The notes: a model not told the origin generated them from the letters alone. Counted from the first letter of the stretch, positions 38,788-48,925 are shown. The stretch: DNA of 64,000 nucleotides from Flaviflagellibacter rhizophilus (GCF_033898525.1 NZ_JAXAFJ010000003.1:1-64000), one strand, 5' to 3'. Numbers and translations: made by a program.

Positions 38788-40227
38788 ATGTCTTCGAGGT
38801 GGGCTGAGCGCGGGCGGGACGTCGCGGCAGCGGCCTCCGAGATGGTCTGGTTCTGCCTTGTCCTGGTGCTTGCGGCATCTCCCTTCTGGCTCGGTGGCAA
38901 CCGCCTGATCTGCTGGGGGCTCGTCTCCGTGGCGATGGGTGGTCTGGTGCTGCTGCAGGCGCTGCCGCGTCTCCTCGGCACGGCCGAGTGGCCGCTTCCG
39001 CCGAGGGCCGTGGCCGCGCCCGCGATCTTCTTCATCCTTTTCATCGGCGTGGCGTGCGTTCAGCTGCTGCCGCTTCCCGGTGCCGACCCGCTGCGCGCCA
39101 GTGCTGCCGAGGCGCTTGGACAGCCGCTTCCCAGCATGATCAGCCTCTCGCCGGACCTGACCGGCCTCGCTGTGTTGCGTGCGGTCTCTGCGGCGGCCGT
39201 CTTCTGGATCGCCGTGCAGCTCGGGCGTTCAGAGACCTTGGCGCTCAGGCTGCTCACAGCCATTGCCGCGATCGCCTTTGCCTATGCGGCCTATGGGATC
39301 ATCGCCCACACCCTGTCCCCCGCCACCCTGCTCTGGTTCGAGAAGACCGCCTACCGCGACAGCGTCACCTCGACCTTCGTCAACCGGAACAGCTTCGCGA
39401 CTTATGCCGGCTTGGGGCTTCTCGCGGCCGTTGCCGTCGCCACCGCCGCATTCCGCCGTGCAGCGCGCGGGCAAAGCGGCTGGCAGCGCCGGCTGGCAGC
39501 TATGATCGAAGCCTCTCCGGGACGTGCGGGACTGGCCGTGGGCGCGGCCCTGGTGCTGATTATCGCGTTGATGATGAGCGGGTCACGCGCCGGCATCGCC
39601 TGCAGCCTGGCGGCCCTGCTGGTCTTCGTGTCGGCATGTTTCATGCGCCGGCGCAGCCGCACCAGCTGGGGCCTCCTCGTGCTCATTGGCGGCGCGGCGG
39701 CGATCATGCTCGTGGCGTGGGTCTACGGCGACACCGTGGCCGGCCGCTTCGAGGATGTCGGCGACGATGCCGGGCGCCGGCTGGATGTTTATGCAGCGGT
39801 GCTGCGCGCCATCGCACTCAATCCGATGGGCACGGGTTTCGGTGCCTTTGCTGACACCTTCCCGACCTATCGGGATACCGCCATTCCCGTGCGCTTTGCG
39901 TGGGACAAGGCCCACAATTCACCCCTGGAGGCCGTGTTCGGCCTTGGCGTGATCGGCGCGGCGCCTGCCTTCGCCCTATTTCTGTCGATCCTCTGGCGCA
40001 CGATGCGGGGAGTAACGGTTCGACGGCGGAACATCTTCGCGCCCGCGGTCGGCGTTGCCGCGTGTCTGCTCGTGGGCCTGCATTCATTGGTGGATTTCAG
40101 CCTGCAGGTGCAGGCGGTAACCCTCGTCTTCGCTGCGATGGCGGGCGTGGCCTACGCCCAATCCTATGGCAGCCGCGACTTCGCGCCCCTTCATGCGGAA
40201 CCGGTACGCATCCGGAGAGGCCGATAA
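38788..40227 (+). CDS. O-antigen ligase/Wzy-type polymerase 1
   Basis: A 479-residue membrane protein with about 11 hydrophobic segments and the Wzy_C (O-antigen ligase) signature. That signature includes STFVNRNSFATYAGLG, SGSRAGIACSLAALL, the large periplasmic loop GTGFGAFADTFPTYRD and HNSPLEAVFGLGVIG. It should join repeat units or transfer the polymer at the periplasmic face. It starts 35 bases after the beta-barrel gene and ends one base before the Wzc gene, so it belongs to the export operon. Confidence 0.85.
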   Translation: MSSRWAERGRDVAAAASEMVWFCLVLVLAASPFWLGGNRLICWGLVSVAMGGLVLLQALPRLLGTAEWPLPPRAVAAPAIFFILFIGVACVQLLPLPGADPLRASAAEALGQPLPSMISLSPDLTGLAVLRAVSAAAVFWIAVQLGRSETLALRLLTAIAAIAFAYAAYGIIAHTLSPATLLWFEKTAYRDSVTSTFVNRNSFATYAGLGLLAAVAVATAAFRRAARGQSGWQRRLAAMIEASPGRAGLAVGAALVLIIALMMSGSRAGIACSLAALLVFVSACFMRRRSRTSWGLLVLIGGAAAIMLVAWVYGDTVAGRFEDVGDDAGRRLDVYAAVLRAIALNPMGTGFGAFADTFPTYRDTAIPVRFAWDKAHNSPLEAVFGLGVIGAAPAFALFLSILWRTMRGVTVRRRNIFAPAVGVAACLLVGLHSLVDFSLQVQAVTLVFAAMAGVAYAQSYGSRDFAPLHAEPVRIRRGR

Positions 40228-40228
40228 C

Positions 40229-42442
40229 ATGCATGGCCGCTTGAACGCAGCTCCGCCCGCCGAGGAGAAGTCGCTGCCCGACGCGCGTGCGCTGGTTGCC
40301 CTGCTCAGGGGGCATGCGCGGCTGATCCTGACCATTGCTGCCGGCGTGGTGGCGCTGATGGCCATCATCCTGTTCTCGCTGACACCAAGCTACACCTCGA
40401 CGGTCAACATCCTGCTCGGCCCCAACAAGAGCAATGTGCTGGGGGGCGAAAGCCTGATGGCCGAACTGAGCATGGACAGCCCCATGATCGACAGCCAGGT
40501 CACGATCCTGAAGTCGGAGGCGCTGCGGCGTCGCGTCGTGGAAGCGCAGCGGCTCGATGAGGACCCGGAGTTCTCGGGTGAGAGCGGCGGGCTGTCCGGA
40601 TTGGTGCGGGGACTGTTCGGCGGCGAGACGCCGCGCAGCAGTGCTCCCGGCGGTACGGGTGTGGGCTCGGCACAGATGCCGATGACTGCGCGGCAGGTCG
40701 CCGCCCTTCAGGAGCTTGGGAATGCGCTCGAGGTCCGCCGCATCGGCGTGAGCTATGTGGTGACGGTTGCGCTGTCCTCCTCCGATCCGGAGAAGGCGGC
40801 GCGCCTCGCGAACGCCTTCGCGGAAGCCTATCTGCTCGACCAGTACGAGGCTCGCTACGAGGCGGCTCGCCGCGCCTCGCAATGGTTGAGCGACCGGCTC
40901 GACACGCTGCGCGAGGAACTGCGGGTGTCCGAGCAGGCGGTGGAGACCTTCCGCACGCAGAACAATCTCGTCGAATCCAGCACCGGCAGCGTGACGGAGC
41001 AACAGCTGTCGGAGCTGAATGCCAGCCTGGTCAGCATCCGGACCGAAGCTGCCGAGAAGCAGGCGAAGTACGAGCAGGCCCAGCGCGTCATCGCGGCTGG
41101 CGGGCGCATCGACGCCATTCCCGACGTGCTGCGCTCGCCGGTGATCTCCAGCCTCCGCTCGCAGGAGGCCGAGGTCTCACGCCGCGAAGCCGATCTGGTC
41201 GCGCGCTATGGCGACCGGCATCCCTCGGTGGTCAAGGTGCGGGCGGAACTCGGCGACATCAAGCGGGAGGTCTCCCGCGAGTCCTCGCGGGTGGTGCAGA
41301 ACCTCGAGCATGAGTTTTCGGTCGCCAAGGCTCGCGAGACGGCGCTGCAGACGAACCTGCAGGCACTTTCGGGCCGCACCGGTGCCGACAACCAGCTTTC
41401 CGTGCAACTGCGCGAGTTGCAGCGCGTCGCCACGGCCAACAAGGCGCTCTACGAGAGCTTCCTCTCGCGCTTCAAGCTCTCTGAAGAGCAGACCAAGCTC
41501 GATTCCTCGGAGGCCCGCGTGGTGTCGCCGGCCCTTGTGCCGACGGATCCCAGCTTTCCGAGCAAGAAGCTGTTCCTCGGGCTGTCGGTCTTCTTCGGGC
41601 TGGGGCTAGGAGTCGGCAGCGCGATGGCGATGGAGGCCCTGCGCAGCGGCTTCCGCACGCTTGCGGAAGTCGAGGAGGCGACGCAGCTTCCGGCACTCGC
41701 CTCCGTGCCGCTGCTGAAGAAAAGCGAGCTGATGGTGGACGGCAAGTCCGTCACCCCCGGCCGCTTCCTGTTGGTGCGCCCGCTGTCGCGTTTCAGCGAG
41801 GCGCTGCGCAGCGTGCGCGTGGGCGTGCAGATGTCCGACGTGGACACGCCCGCCCGGATCGTCGGGGTCACCTCGTCGGTGCCGGGCGAAGGCAAGTCCA
41901 CCGTCTCCACCGCGCTGGCCCTGTCCGCCGCGCAGGCGGTGGGGCGCGTGCTCCTGATCGACGGCGATCTGCGGCGTCCCGCCCTTACGGCGTCCTTCGG
42001 GCTGAAGGAGCGCAAGGGGCTGGTGGATCACCTCGCGGGCGACGTGCCGCTCAGCGAGATCATCTTCAAGGACCCGGAGTCGAGCCTCTATGTCATCGGG
42101 GCGGGCGCCCACACGCAGGTGCCCTCCGATCTGCTGGGCTCGGAGAAGATGCGCGCCTTCCTTGCGCAGGTGCGGGAACTGTTCGACTACGTGGTGGTGG
42201 ACGCGGCGCCCGTGGCGCCGGTCGTGGACGCCATCGTCCTCTCGCAGGAAGTGGACACGGTCGTCTTTGTCGCCGCCTGGAACACCACCCCGCGCGAAAT
42301 GGTGCGGCGCTGTCTCCAGCGGATCGAGGGGGACCGCCGCGTCGCGGGCATCGTGCTCAACAAGGTGGACCACGACAAGGCGGCTTACTACGGCGGTGAA
42401 TACGGCTACCGCAGCGATTATTCGTCCTATTATCAGGCCTGA
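40229..42442 (+). CDS. Wzc/GumC-type copolymerase and tyrosine autokinase
   Basis: A 737-residue chain-length regulator. ATG 40229 has GGAGAGG upstream. It has a first transmembrane helix near residues 33-55, a Wzz domain, a long coiled coil (about 230-420), a GNVR-type PSFPSKK segment before the second helix (about 445-465), and a BY-kinase domain. The kinase has Walker A GEGKST (about residue 553), Walker A' LLIDGDLRRP and VVVDAAPV. The last 20 residues hold seven tyrosines, the expected autophosphorylation cluster. It controls polymer length and couples to the Wza-like protein. Confidence 0.93.
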   Translation: MHGRLNAAPPAEEKSLPDARALVALLRGHARLILTIAAGVVALMAIILFSLTPSYTSTVNILLGPNKSNVLGGESLMAELSMDSPMIDSQVTILKSEALRRRVVEAQRLDEDPEFSGESGGLSGLVRGLFGGETPRSSAPGGTGVGSAQMPMTARQVAALQELGNALEVRRIGVSYVVTVALSSSDPEKAARLANAFAEAYLLDQYEARYEAARRASQWLSDRLDTLREELRVSEQAVETFRTQNNLVESSTGSVTEQQLSELNASLVSIRTEAAEKQAKYEQAQRVIAAGGRIDAIPDVLRSPVISSLRSQEAEVSRREADLVARYGDRHPSVVKVRAELGDIKREVSRESSRVVQNLEHEFSVAKARETALQTNLQALSGRTGADNQLSVQLRELQRVATANKALYESFLSRFKLSEEQTKLDSSEARVVSPALVPTDPSFPSKKLFLGLSVFFGLGLGVGSAMAMEALRSGFRTLAEVEEATQLPALASVPLLKKSELMVDGKSVTPGRFLLVRPLSRFSEALRSVRVGVQMSDVDTPARIVGVTSSVPGEGKSTVSTALALSAAQAVGRVLLIDGDLRRPALTASFGLKERKGLVDHLAGDVPLSEIIFKDPESSLYVIGAGAHTQVPSDLLGSEKMRAFLAQVRELFDYVVVDAAPVAPVVDAIVLSQEVDTVVFVAAWNTTPREMVRRCLQRIEGDRRVAGIVLNKVDHDKAAYYGGEYGYRSDYSSYYQA

Positions 42443-42458
42443 CGGGCGCAGCTTGCCG

Positions 42459-43079
42459 ATGACCCGGGCCAGCACTTCCGGACGAGCCGTCGCGGCCGCA
42501 CTGATCATTACAGCGAGTGGGATGATCTGGTACGGCGCGCGGATCGTCGTCTTTTCCGTTCATCCGCCGCGCACCGCCGAGGAGGCGCTTGCAGTGCACT
42601 GGCCCCTCCGAGGTGTGGCGCTGGAGCGGCAGGCAGGGATCGAGGAAGCATCATGGCGCGCCGGCCGCGATGACGGCGCAGTGCTGGAGCAGGTTCTCAA
42701 GGAATTGCTCGCGGTGCGTCCCGGATATGGCGCCGGCTGGGCCGCTTTGGCCAATCTAAGGCTGGCGCGCGGTGCCGCCATCGAGGATGTCATCCGCTGC
42801 CTCGATCTTTCGGCATGGACTGCGCCGCGCGAGAACGGGGTGATGCTTGCGCGCGTGGATCTTGGCCTGCGCATCTGGGAGCGGCTGGATGGCCCCCGCC
42901 AGCTCTCGATTGTCGCCGATCTCGTTGGCATAGGTGCCATCCTGCAGGAGCCGCAGATGGCGCGGCTGCGGCCGCTGCTCCTGACGCGGACCGACGAGGA
43001 GCGGGCGGCGCTCTCCGCTCTCGTGCGCACCCGCAGCGGCGGGGAGCTTCCCGGCTGGGCGCAGTGGCTGGGGCTCTAG
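42459..43079 (+). CDS. Membrane-anchored protein of unknown function, EPS operon
   Basis: A 206-residue protein with one N-terminal hydrophobic helix (about residues 10-28) and an alpha-helical, TPR-like remainder (EQVLKELLAVRPGYGAGWAALANLRLARG). No catalytic motif is visible. It begins 17 bases after the Wzc gene and its stop codon TAG overlaps the opposing stop in a shared CTAG at 43076-43079. A scaffold in the polysaccharide export complex is possible but unproven. Confidence 0.65.
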   Translation: MTRASTSGRAVAAALIITASGMIWYGARIVVFSVHPPRTAEEALAVHWPLRGVALERQAGIEEASWRAGRDDGAVLEQVLKELLAVRPGYGAGWAALANLRLARGAAIEDVIRCLDLSAWTAPRENGVMLARVDLGLRIWERLDGPRQLSIVADLVGIGAILQEPQMARLRPLLLTRTDEERAALSALVRTRSGGELPGWAQWLGL

Positions 43080-44164
43080 GCTCGGGCGTCGGAGAGAATT
43101 TCAGCGAGAACGCTGTCGAGAGCTGCCTGGCCGATGGCGGCCAGCGAGATCTCGTGGGCCAAGGCCGCGGCGCGGGCACTCCGGAAAGCTCCCGGATCGC
43201 GCACCCAGTGCTCGATCATCTCCACGGCGGGCGCCAGATCGGCGGCATCACGATCGAGCAGGCAGCCCGTGCCCGGCATCACGAGCGAGGGAATGCAGCC
43301 CCGTGCGCTGGCGATGACGGGCAAGGCCGCGGCCATCGCTTCGTGCAGCACCAGGGGCTCGGCCTCGTTGGGGTAGCGGCTGGGCAGGACCAGCACGTCG
43401 GCGGCTCCGAAGAAGCGAACCTTTCCGTCGCCTGAGACCGGCCCAAGATAGCGAAGCACACCGCGGGCCTCGGCATCCTTCACCTTCCGGGCAGCGGCGT
43501 CGTCCGCAATCGACCCTGCGACCAGCGCGTCCAGGGCCAGACCACGACCACGCAGCAGGTCCAGCAGGTCGACGAAGCGGTCGGCTCCCTTTTCGCAGCT
43601 GACATGTCCCAGAAAGCCGAGTGTGCGCAGCGGGGCGTCGGGAGCCTCCGTACGCCGCGTGATGTCGATGAGGGCCGCATTCGACAGAACGCGGATATTG
43701 GCCGCGTCGGGATAGACGTGGCGGAGCTGGGCGGCCATGGCCTCGCTGAGCACGATGTGCCGGCTGGTGCGTCCAAGAACGCGGAACAGCAGTCGCGCCA
43801 GCGCGGAGGGCCGGTCGAGATAAAGATAGCCGTGGTGGTGCAGTGTGACGGGGAAGCCGCGGAGACGGGCGAGGAGCAGCGCGGCGAGGTCGAACGCCTG
43901 CCCGGAGCCGTGCGACAGCCCGCAATAGACGGCGGCCTTCCGGCAGGTCAGGGCCAGCACCGCCATGCGACCGAGCACCGGCAGGCGGGCTGCCAGCACC
44001 CTCAGAGCGCGCGGCAGGAACGTCGGGCCACGCGGTGCCGTGTCGAGGCGGAGCGTTTGGGCGCCTTCGTCTTCCAGAGCGTGCAGCATGGCCTCATTGG
44101 CGACCGCAAGGCCCATCACCGGCGGAGGAAATGCCCCCATGACGATGACTAAGGGGCCGCTCAT
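43076..44164 (-). CDS. GT4-family glycosyltransferase (GT-B fold)
   Basis: A 362-residue glycosyltransferase. ATG 44164 overlaps the upstream flippase stop by four bases; the longer open frame to 45400 runs antiparallel through the flippase in another frame and is rejected. The C-terminal nucleotide-sugar site is recognisable: GFLGHVSCEKGADRFVDLL, LGPVSGDGKVRFF, and VLPSRYPNEAEPLVLHEAMAAALPV with the E-x7-E motif. N-terminal HHHGYLYLDRP is consistent with acceptor binding. The sugar transferred cannot be read from sequence. Confidence 0.85.
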   Translation of the reverse strand: MSGPLVIVMGAFPPPVMGLAVANEAMLHALEDEGAQTLRLDTAPRGPTFLPRALRVLAARLPVLGRMAVLALTCRKAAVYCGLSHGSGQAFDLAALLLARLRGFPVTLHHHGYLYLDRPSALARLLFRVLGRTSRHIVLSEAMAAQLRHVYPDAANIRVLSNAALIDITRRTEAPDAPLRTLGFLGHVSCEKGADRFVDLLDLLRGRGLALDALVAGSIADDAAARKVKDAEARGVLRYLGPVSGDGKVRFFGAADVLVLPSRYPNEAEPLVLHEAMAAALPVIASARGCIPSLVMPGTGCLLDRDAADLAPAVEMIEHWVRDPGAFRSARAAALAHEISLAAIGQAALDSVLAEILSDARA

Positions 44165-45513
44165 CGTTCCCCGCTCCGTGCGATCAGGAAGTGCCACGGC
44201 TGGAACGACAGGTTGCGCAAACGCAGCCCCGCATGGACCCAAAGGGTGCGCAGCCCCGCGGCGGAGCCCGCGATTTCCGCCAGCAGCAGGCCACCGGCAA
44301 GAGCCGGCAGGCCGAGCGTGCCGAGCAGCGCCGTTCCCGCGACCAGACCGACCGCCAGTCCTGCGCAGTAAGCAAGGGCCGCGGGCATAACGCGATGCAG
44401 GGGAAGGGTTGCGTTCAGCACCGTGTCGAACACCGACCCGGCGAGCGCCACGATTGCGAGCACCCCGAGAAGTTGCCAGTCGAGCGGCACCTGCCCATGG
44501 GTCCAGATCGGCACGACCACAGGGGCTACGGCCATTGCGCCGATGAGGAGCAGCGCCGCGAAGCCGGCCGAACTTCCCAGAGCGGAGGCGACGAGATGGG
44601 CGAGCAGCGCACGCTGGCCCGATGCCGCGGCGCGTCCGATCTCCGCCTGCACGGACTGGCCGATCATCGCGGCCAGGCTGCGTGCCGTCCGCGTATAGGT
44701 GGTCAGCACCGTGAACACGGTGACGGCAGCCGGCCCGAAGGCGTGCGCGATGATGAGGCGGGGGGCGTGAAGCGCGACAAGGTTGAAGGAGAGGAAGGCA
44801 AACCAGATGCCCAAGGCTGCGCGCCAGCTGCGGAGCACCGGCGCGCGGCCGACCCCGGCCCGGATCGAAAGCCATGGAGCGAGCCGGAGGACGAGCACGG
44901 CGTCCACTGCAAGATTCAGAACCGCGGAGAGCAGCAGGATCGCGGCGATCAGGAGAGGCGAGGCCCCCAAGGCCAGCGCGAGCGCCACGGCCGCGATTTC
45001 GACGACCTTCACCGCCGCGCTCACGATGTTCGGCAGCGCCGCTCCGACGCTGGCGCTGAGCACGCCCACCATGGGCTCGATCCAGAACGATATCAGCATC
45101 GCCCCGGCCGCCATCAGCAATATGAGGGGTGCGTCCCGGGGCGGGATGATGTTCCCGGCAGCCACGCCGGTGCCGAACAGCCACACGCCGAGGCCGGTCA
45201 GCGCCACGCCGGCAAGCGTGGAGACGGCAAGCAGGGCGAGGCCCGTGACAAAGCTCTCCGAGGCAGCGGCATGATCGCCCTCCGCATGCCGCATCACGAT
45301 ATCGGCTGACACCGCGTGTCCGATGCCGAGGCTCGCCACCGCCGCCAGTGCCCCAAGCGAGTTCAGGGCGATCCATTCGCCGAAAGTCTGTGTGCCCCAT
45401 CCCGCGAGGAGAAGAGGCACCAGAAGCAGCTGTTCCGCCAGCCGCGCAAGGCGGGACGCTCCCTGCGCGGCGAAGGCCGTGCGCACGCGGCGCATCGTGA
45501 AATCCTGGCTCAT
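44161..45513 (-). CDS. Wzx-type polysaccharide flippase 2
   Basis: A 450-residue membrane protein with 12 or so hydrophobic segments, only distantly like flippase 1. The N-terminus RLARLAEQLLLVPLLLAGWGTQTFGEW is typical of O-antigen flippases. ATG 45513 is used; ATG 45495 has a better-placed AGGA. It is coupled to the GT4 gene by an ATGA overlap and is divergent from the GT4 gene at 45644 with 130 bases between them. Confidence 0.8.
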   Translation of the reverse strand: MSQDFTMRRVRTAFAAQGASRLARLAEQLLLVPLLLAGWGTQTFGEWIALNSLGALAAVASLGIGHAVSADIVMRHAEGDHAAASESFVTGLALLAVSTLAGVALTGLGVWLFGTGVAAGNIIPPRDAPLILLMAAGAMLISFWIEPMVGVLSASVGAALPNIVSAAVKVVEIAAVALALALGASPLLIAAILLLSAVLNLAVDAVLVLRLAPWLSIRAGVGRAPVLRSWRAALGIWFAFLSFNLVALHAPRLIIAHAFGPAAVTVFTVLTTYTRTARSLAAMIGQSVQAEIGRAAASGQRALLAHLVASALGSSAGFAALLLIGAMAVAPVVVPIWTHGQVPLDWQLLGVLAIVALAGSVFDTVLNATLPLHRVMPAALAYCAGLAVGLVAGTALLGTLGLPALAGGLLLAEIAGSAAGLRTLWVHAGLRLRNLSFQPWHFLIARSGER

Positions 45514-45643
45514 GCGCGGATGCTGCCCAACCCCGGCGGCAGGCCCGCCGCAGGAACAGGCGTACCCCATTTGCAGATGTTCTGGTAAGACTTGGCGTCT
45601 GTAGTGCATTCTACCCCGCAGCGGGGCGCGGGGGTGCGGCGTC

Positions 45644-46888
45644 ATGAACTTCCTGTTCGTACACAACAATTTTCCGGCGCAGTTCCGCCACGCCGCAGCG
45701 GCGCTGGTGGCGGCGGGCCATTCGGTCGTGGGGCTGGGCTCGCGCACCTCTCGCGCCGTCCCCGGCGTGCGTGCGCTGCGCTATTCAACCGGCGACATGG
45801 ACGTCTCGTCTTCGCACCCCTTCGCCCGCCGCTTTGACATGGAATGCCGGCGGGCCGAGCAGGTGCTGTATTCCTTGTCCTCGCTCCGGGCCTCCGGCTT
45901 CGTACCGGATGTGGTCGTGGCGCATCCCGGCTGGGGCGAGGCGCTGCCCCTGCGCACCGTCTTCCCGAAGACCCGGATCGTCGCCTATTGCGAGTTCTTC
46001 TACGGCCTTGAGGGCCGCGATGTCGGCTTCGATCCGGAGTTTCCGGAGAGCGGGCTCGACGGCCATGTCGCGTTGCACCTCAAGAATGCGGCGACGATGT
46101 TCGCCCTGTTCGACTGCGACGAGGGGCTGGCGCCCACGCACTGGCAGCGCTCCACATTCCCGGAGCCGTTGCAGCCGAAGATCCGCGTGATCCATGACGG
46201 CGTGGACACCGACCTGATCGCCCCGAACCCCGATGCGCGCCTGCGCCTGCGCTCCGGCATCGAGCTTTCCGCCCAGGACGAGGTCATCACCTTCGTGGCG
46301 CGCAATCTGGAGCCGCTGCGCGGCTATCACGCCTTCATGCGCGCGCTGCCGCGCGTGCTTGCGCAGCGTCCGAAGGCGCATGTCGTCATCATCGGCGGCG
46401 ACGGCACCTCCTACGGCGCGCATCCGCCGAAGGGGCAAAGCTGGAAGGGCATCTATCTGGACGAGGTGCAGAACGGGCTCGACATGAGGCGCGTGCACTT
46501 CACGGGCTTCCTCGGCCACGAGCAATACCTGGCCGCGCTGCAGATCTCGTCCGCCCATGTCTACCTCACCTATCCCTTTGTGCTGTCGTGGTCGCTGCTG
46601 GAAGCGATGAGCGCGGGCTGCGTGGTCATCGGATCGGACACCGCGCCGGTGACGGAGGTGATTGACGGCAGCAACGGGATGCTGGTGCCGTTCTTCGACA
46701 CCGATGCGCTGGCGGGCGCAGTGGTCTCGGCGCTTCGCGAGCGGCGGGGGCTCCTCGGAATGCGGGCTCGTGCCCGTGAGACGGTCATCGCGAACTACGA
46801 TCTGCGGACAGTCTGTCTGCCGCAGACGCTGCAATTCCTGGAGGGTCAGTCCATCCGCCGCCGCCGCAGAGTGGCGGGAGCGGTCTGA
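45644..46888 (+). CDS. GT4-family glycosyltransferase, Glyco_trans_4_3 type
   Basis: A 414-residue enzyme. The N-terminus MNFLFVHNNFPAQFRHAA and the YCEFFYGLEGRDVGFDPEFP region are characteristic of the PF12000 type of acceptor domain. The C-terminal GT-B half has VIHDGVDTDLIAPN, RNLEPLRGYHAFMRALP and SWSLLEAMSAGCVVIGSDTAPVTE. It opens a four-gene run with gmd and fcl, so a fucosyl- or other deoxysugar-related transfer is plausible. Its stop shares a base with the gmd start. Confidence 0.87.
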   Translation: MNFLFVHNNFPAQFRHAAAALVAAGHSVVGLGSRTSRAVPGVRALRYSTGDMDVSSSHPFARRFDMECRRAEQVLYSLSSLRASGFVPDVVVAHPGWGEALPLRTVFPKTRIVAYCEFFYGLEGRDVGFDPEFPESGLDGHVALHLKNAATMFALFDCDEGLAPTHWQRSTFPEPLQPKIRVIHDGVDTDLIAPNPDARLRLRSGIELSAQDEVITFVARNLEPLRGYHAFMRALPRVLAQRPKAHVVIIGGDGTSYGAHPPKGQSWKGIYLDEVQNGLDMRRVHFTGFLGHEQYLAALQISSAHVYLTYPFVLSWSLLEAMSAGCVVIGSDTAPVTEVIDGSNGMLVPFFDTDALAGAVVSALRERRGLLGMRARARETVIANYDLRTVCLPQTLQFLEGQSIRRRRRVAGAV

Positions 46889-47964
46889 TGGCGAAGACCG
46901 CGCTCATCACCGGCGTCACGGGGCAGGACGGTGCCTATCTGGCCGACCTGCTGCTGTCCGAGGGCTACACCGTCCACGGGCTGAAGCGCCGCTCGTCCTC
47001 CTTCAACACCGGCCGCGTCGAGCACATCTATCAGGACCCGCACGAGGAAGACGCCCGCTTCTTTCTCCATTTCGGGGACATGACGGACGCCACCAACCTG
47101 ATCCGGGTGGTGCAGGAAACCCAGCCGGACGAGATCTACAATCTGGCGGCGCAAAGCCATGTGCAGGTCTCGTTCGAGACCGCGGAATACACCGCCAATG
47201 CCGACGGGCTGGGCACGCTGCGGCTGCTGGAAGCCATCCGCCTGCTGAAGCTGACGGAGCGGACCCGGTTCTACCAGGCGTCCACATCCGAGCTCTATGG
47301 CAAGGCGGCCGAGGTGCCGCAGCGGGAAACGACGCCGTTCTACCCGCGCAGCCCCTACGCCACGGCCAAGCTCTATGCCTTTTGGAGCGTGGTGAACTAC
47401 CGCGAAGCCTACGGCATGCATGCCTCGAACGGCATCCTGTTCAACCACGAGAGCCCGGTGCGCGGCGAAACCTTCGTCACGCGCAAGATCACCCGCGCCG
47501 TGGCCGCCATCCATCTCGGGCTGCAGGACCGCGTCTTCCTCGGCAATCTGGATGCGCGGCGCGATTGGGGCCACGCGAAGGATTATGTGCGCGGCATGTG
47601 GCTGATGCTGCAGCAGGAGGTGCCGGACGATTACGTGCTCGCGACCGGCGAGGCACATACGGTGAGGGAGTTCGTGGAGCGCGCCTTCGCCGAGGTCGGC
47701 ACCGGCATCGAGTGGCGGGGCATGGGGATCGGGGAACGCGGCCTCGATGCCGCCACCGGACGCGTGCTGGTCGAGGTGGATCCGCGCTATTTCCGCCCCA
47801 CGGAAGTCGATGTCCTGCTCGGCGACGCCACCAAGGCGCGGGAGCGTCTCGGCTGGACGCATGAGACGGGCTTCGACGAACTCGTGCGCGAGATGGTGGC
47901 CTCCGATCTGGAGGTCATGCGGCGTGGGGCGTCCGGCGTCGCTCATCTGAGTTCCCATGGCTGA
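46888..47964 (+). CDS. gmd: GDP-mannose 4,6-dehydratase
   Basis: A 358-residue extended SDR that converts GDP-mannose to GDP-4-keto-6-deoxymannose. GVTGQDGAYLADLLL binds NADP, LKRRSSSFNTGRVEH contacts cofactor, QASTSELYG holds the catalytic Thr/Ser-Glu, and SPYATAKLYAFW holds YxxxK. NHESPVRGETFVTRKITRA is a family block. It overlaps the previous gene by three bases and the next by eight, so the two fucose-synthesis steps are translationally coupled. Confidence 0.97.
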   Translation: MAKTALITGVTGQDGAYLADLLLSEGYTVHGLKRRSSSFNTGRVEHIYQDPHEEDARFFLHFGDMTDATNLIRVVQETQPDEIYNLAAQSHVQVSFETAEYTANADGLGTLRLLEAIRLLKLTERTRFYQASTSELYGKAAEVPQRETTPFYPRSPYATAKLYAFWSVVNYREAYGMHASNGILFNHESPVRGETFVTRKITRAVAAIHLGLQDRVFLGNLDARRDWGHAKDYVRGMWLMLQQEVPDDYVLATGEAHTVREFVERAFAEVGTGIEWRGMGIGERGLDAATGRVLVEVDPRYFRPTEVDVLLGDATKARERLGWTHETGFDELVREMVASDLEVMRRGASGVAHLSSHG

Positions 47965-48925
47965 GGTGGTTTTCCCGCTCTCCGGACGGCGCGTCTTCGT
48001 GGCGGGCCATCGCGGCATGGTCGGCTCCGCGCTGGTGCGGCGACTGGAGCGGGAAGATTGCCTGATCATCACGGCTTCGCGCGCCGACCTCGATCTGCTC
48101 CGGCAGGCCGAGGTGGAACGCTGGATGGCCGAGGCGCGGCCCGATCTCGTCTTCATCGCCGCGGCGCGGGTGGGCGGCATTCTCGCCAACGCCACACGGC
48201 CTGCCGATTTCCTCTACGAGAACCTCATGATCGAGGCCAACCTCGTTCACGCCGCGCATCTCGCGGGTGTCGCGAAGACAGTGTTCCTCGGCTCAAGCTG
48301 CATTTATCCACGCCTCGCGCCGCAGCCCATCACCGAGACCGCCTTGCTGACGGGCCCGCTCGAGCAGACCAACGAGGCTTATGCCATCGCCAAGATCGCG
48401 GGCATCAAGCTGGGGGAGGCCTATCGCCAGCAGCACGGCATGGACGTGATCTCCGCCATGCCGACCAACCTCTACGGCCCCGGCGACAATTTCGACCCCG
48501 AGACCAGCCATGTTCTCCCGGCCCTGATCCGCAAGGCGCATGAGGCGAAGCTTGGGGGTGCGTCCGAGATGGTGATCTGGGGTACCGGCACACCGCTGCG
48601 CGAATTCCTGCATGTCGACGACGCCGCCGACGCACTGGTGCATCTGGCAAAGATCTATTCCGCGCCGGAGCACGTGAATGTCGGGTCGGGCACCGATCTC
48701 CCGATCCTCGATCTGGCGCACCTCGTCGCCCGCGCCGTGGGTTTCGAGGGGAAAATCCGCACCGATCCTTCAAAGCCGGACGGCACGCCGCGCAAGCTGA
48801 TGAGCGGAGAGCGGCTGCGCGAGCTCGGCTGGGCGCCGCGCATCGGCCTCGAAGAGGGCGTTCGCTCCGTCTACGAATGGTTTCTGCGCCAGCAGCCCGG
48901 CCCGGAGGCACGTGCAGCCGGGTGA
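47957..48925 (+). CDS. fcl: GDP-L-fucose synthase
   Basis: A 322-residue epimerase/reductase that makes GDP-L-fucose from the Gmd product. GHRGMVGSALVRRL is the NADP motif, AARVGGILANATRPADF is a family block, FLGSSCIYPR holds the active Ser, and YAIAKIAGIKL holds YxxxK. Length matches E. coli Fcl/WcaG. Together with gmd it makes fucose (or a fucose-derived sugar) a likely component of the polysaccharide made by this locus. Confidence 0.97.
   Translation: MAEVVFPLSGRRVFVAGHRGMVGSALVRRLEREDCLIITASRADLDLLRQAEVERWMAEARPDLVFIAAARVGGILANATRPADFLYENLMIEANLVHAAHLAGVAKTVFLGSSCIYPRLAPQPITETALLTGPLEQTNEAYAIAKIAGIKLGEAYRQQHGMDVISAMPTNLYGPGDNFDPETSHVLPALIRKAHEAKLGGASEMVIWGTGTPLREFLHVDDAADALVHLAKIYSAPEHVNVGSGTDLPILDLAHLVARAVGFEGKIRTDPSKPDGTPRKLMSGERLRELGWAPRIGLEEGVRSVYEWFLRQQPGPEARAAG

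Noticed and set aside
45401..45513. Extension of the GT4 gene at 43076 up to 45400
   Set aside because: The extra 412 codons run through the flippase gene in another frame; the ATGA overlap at 44161-44164 marks the real start.
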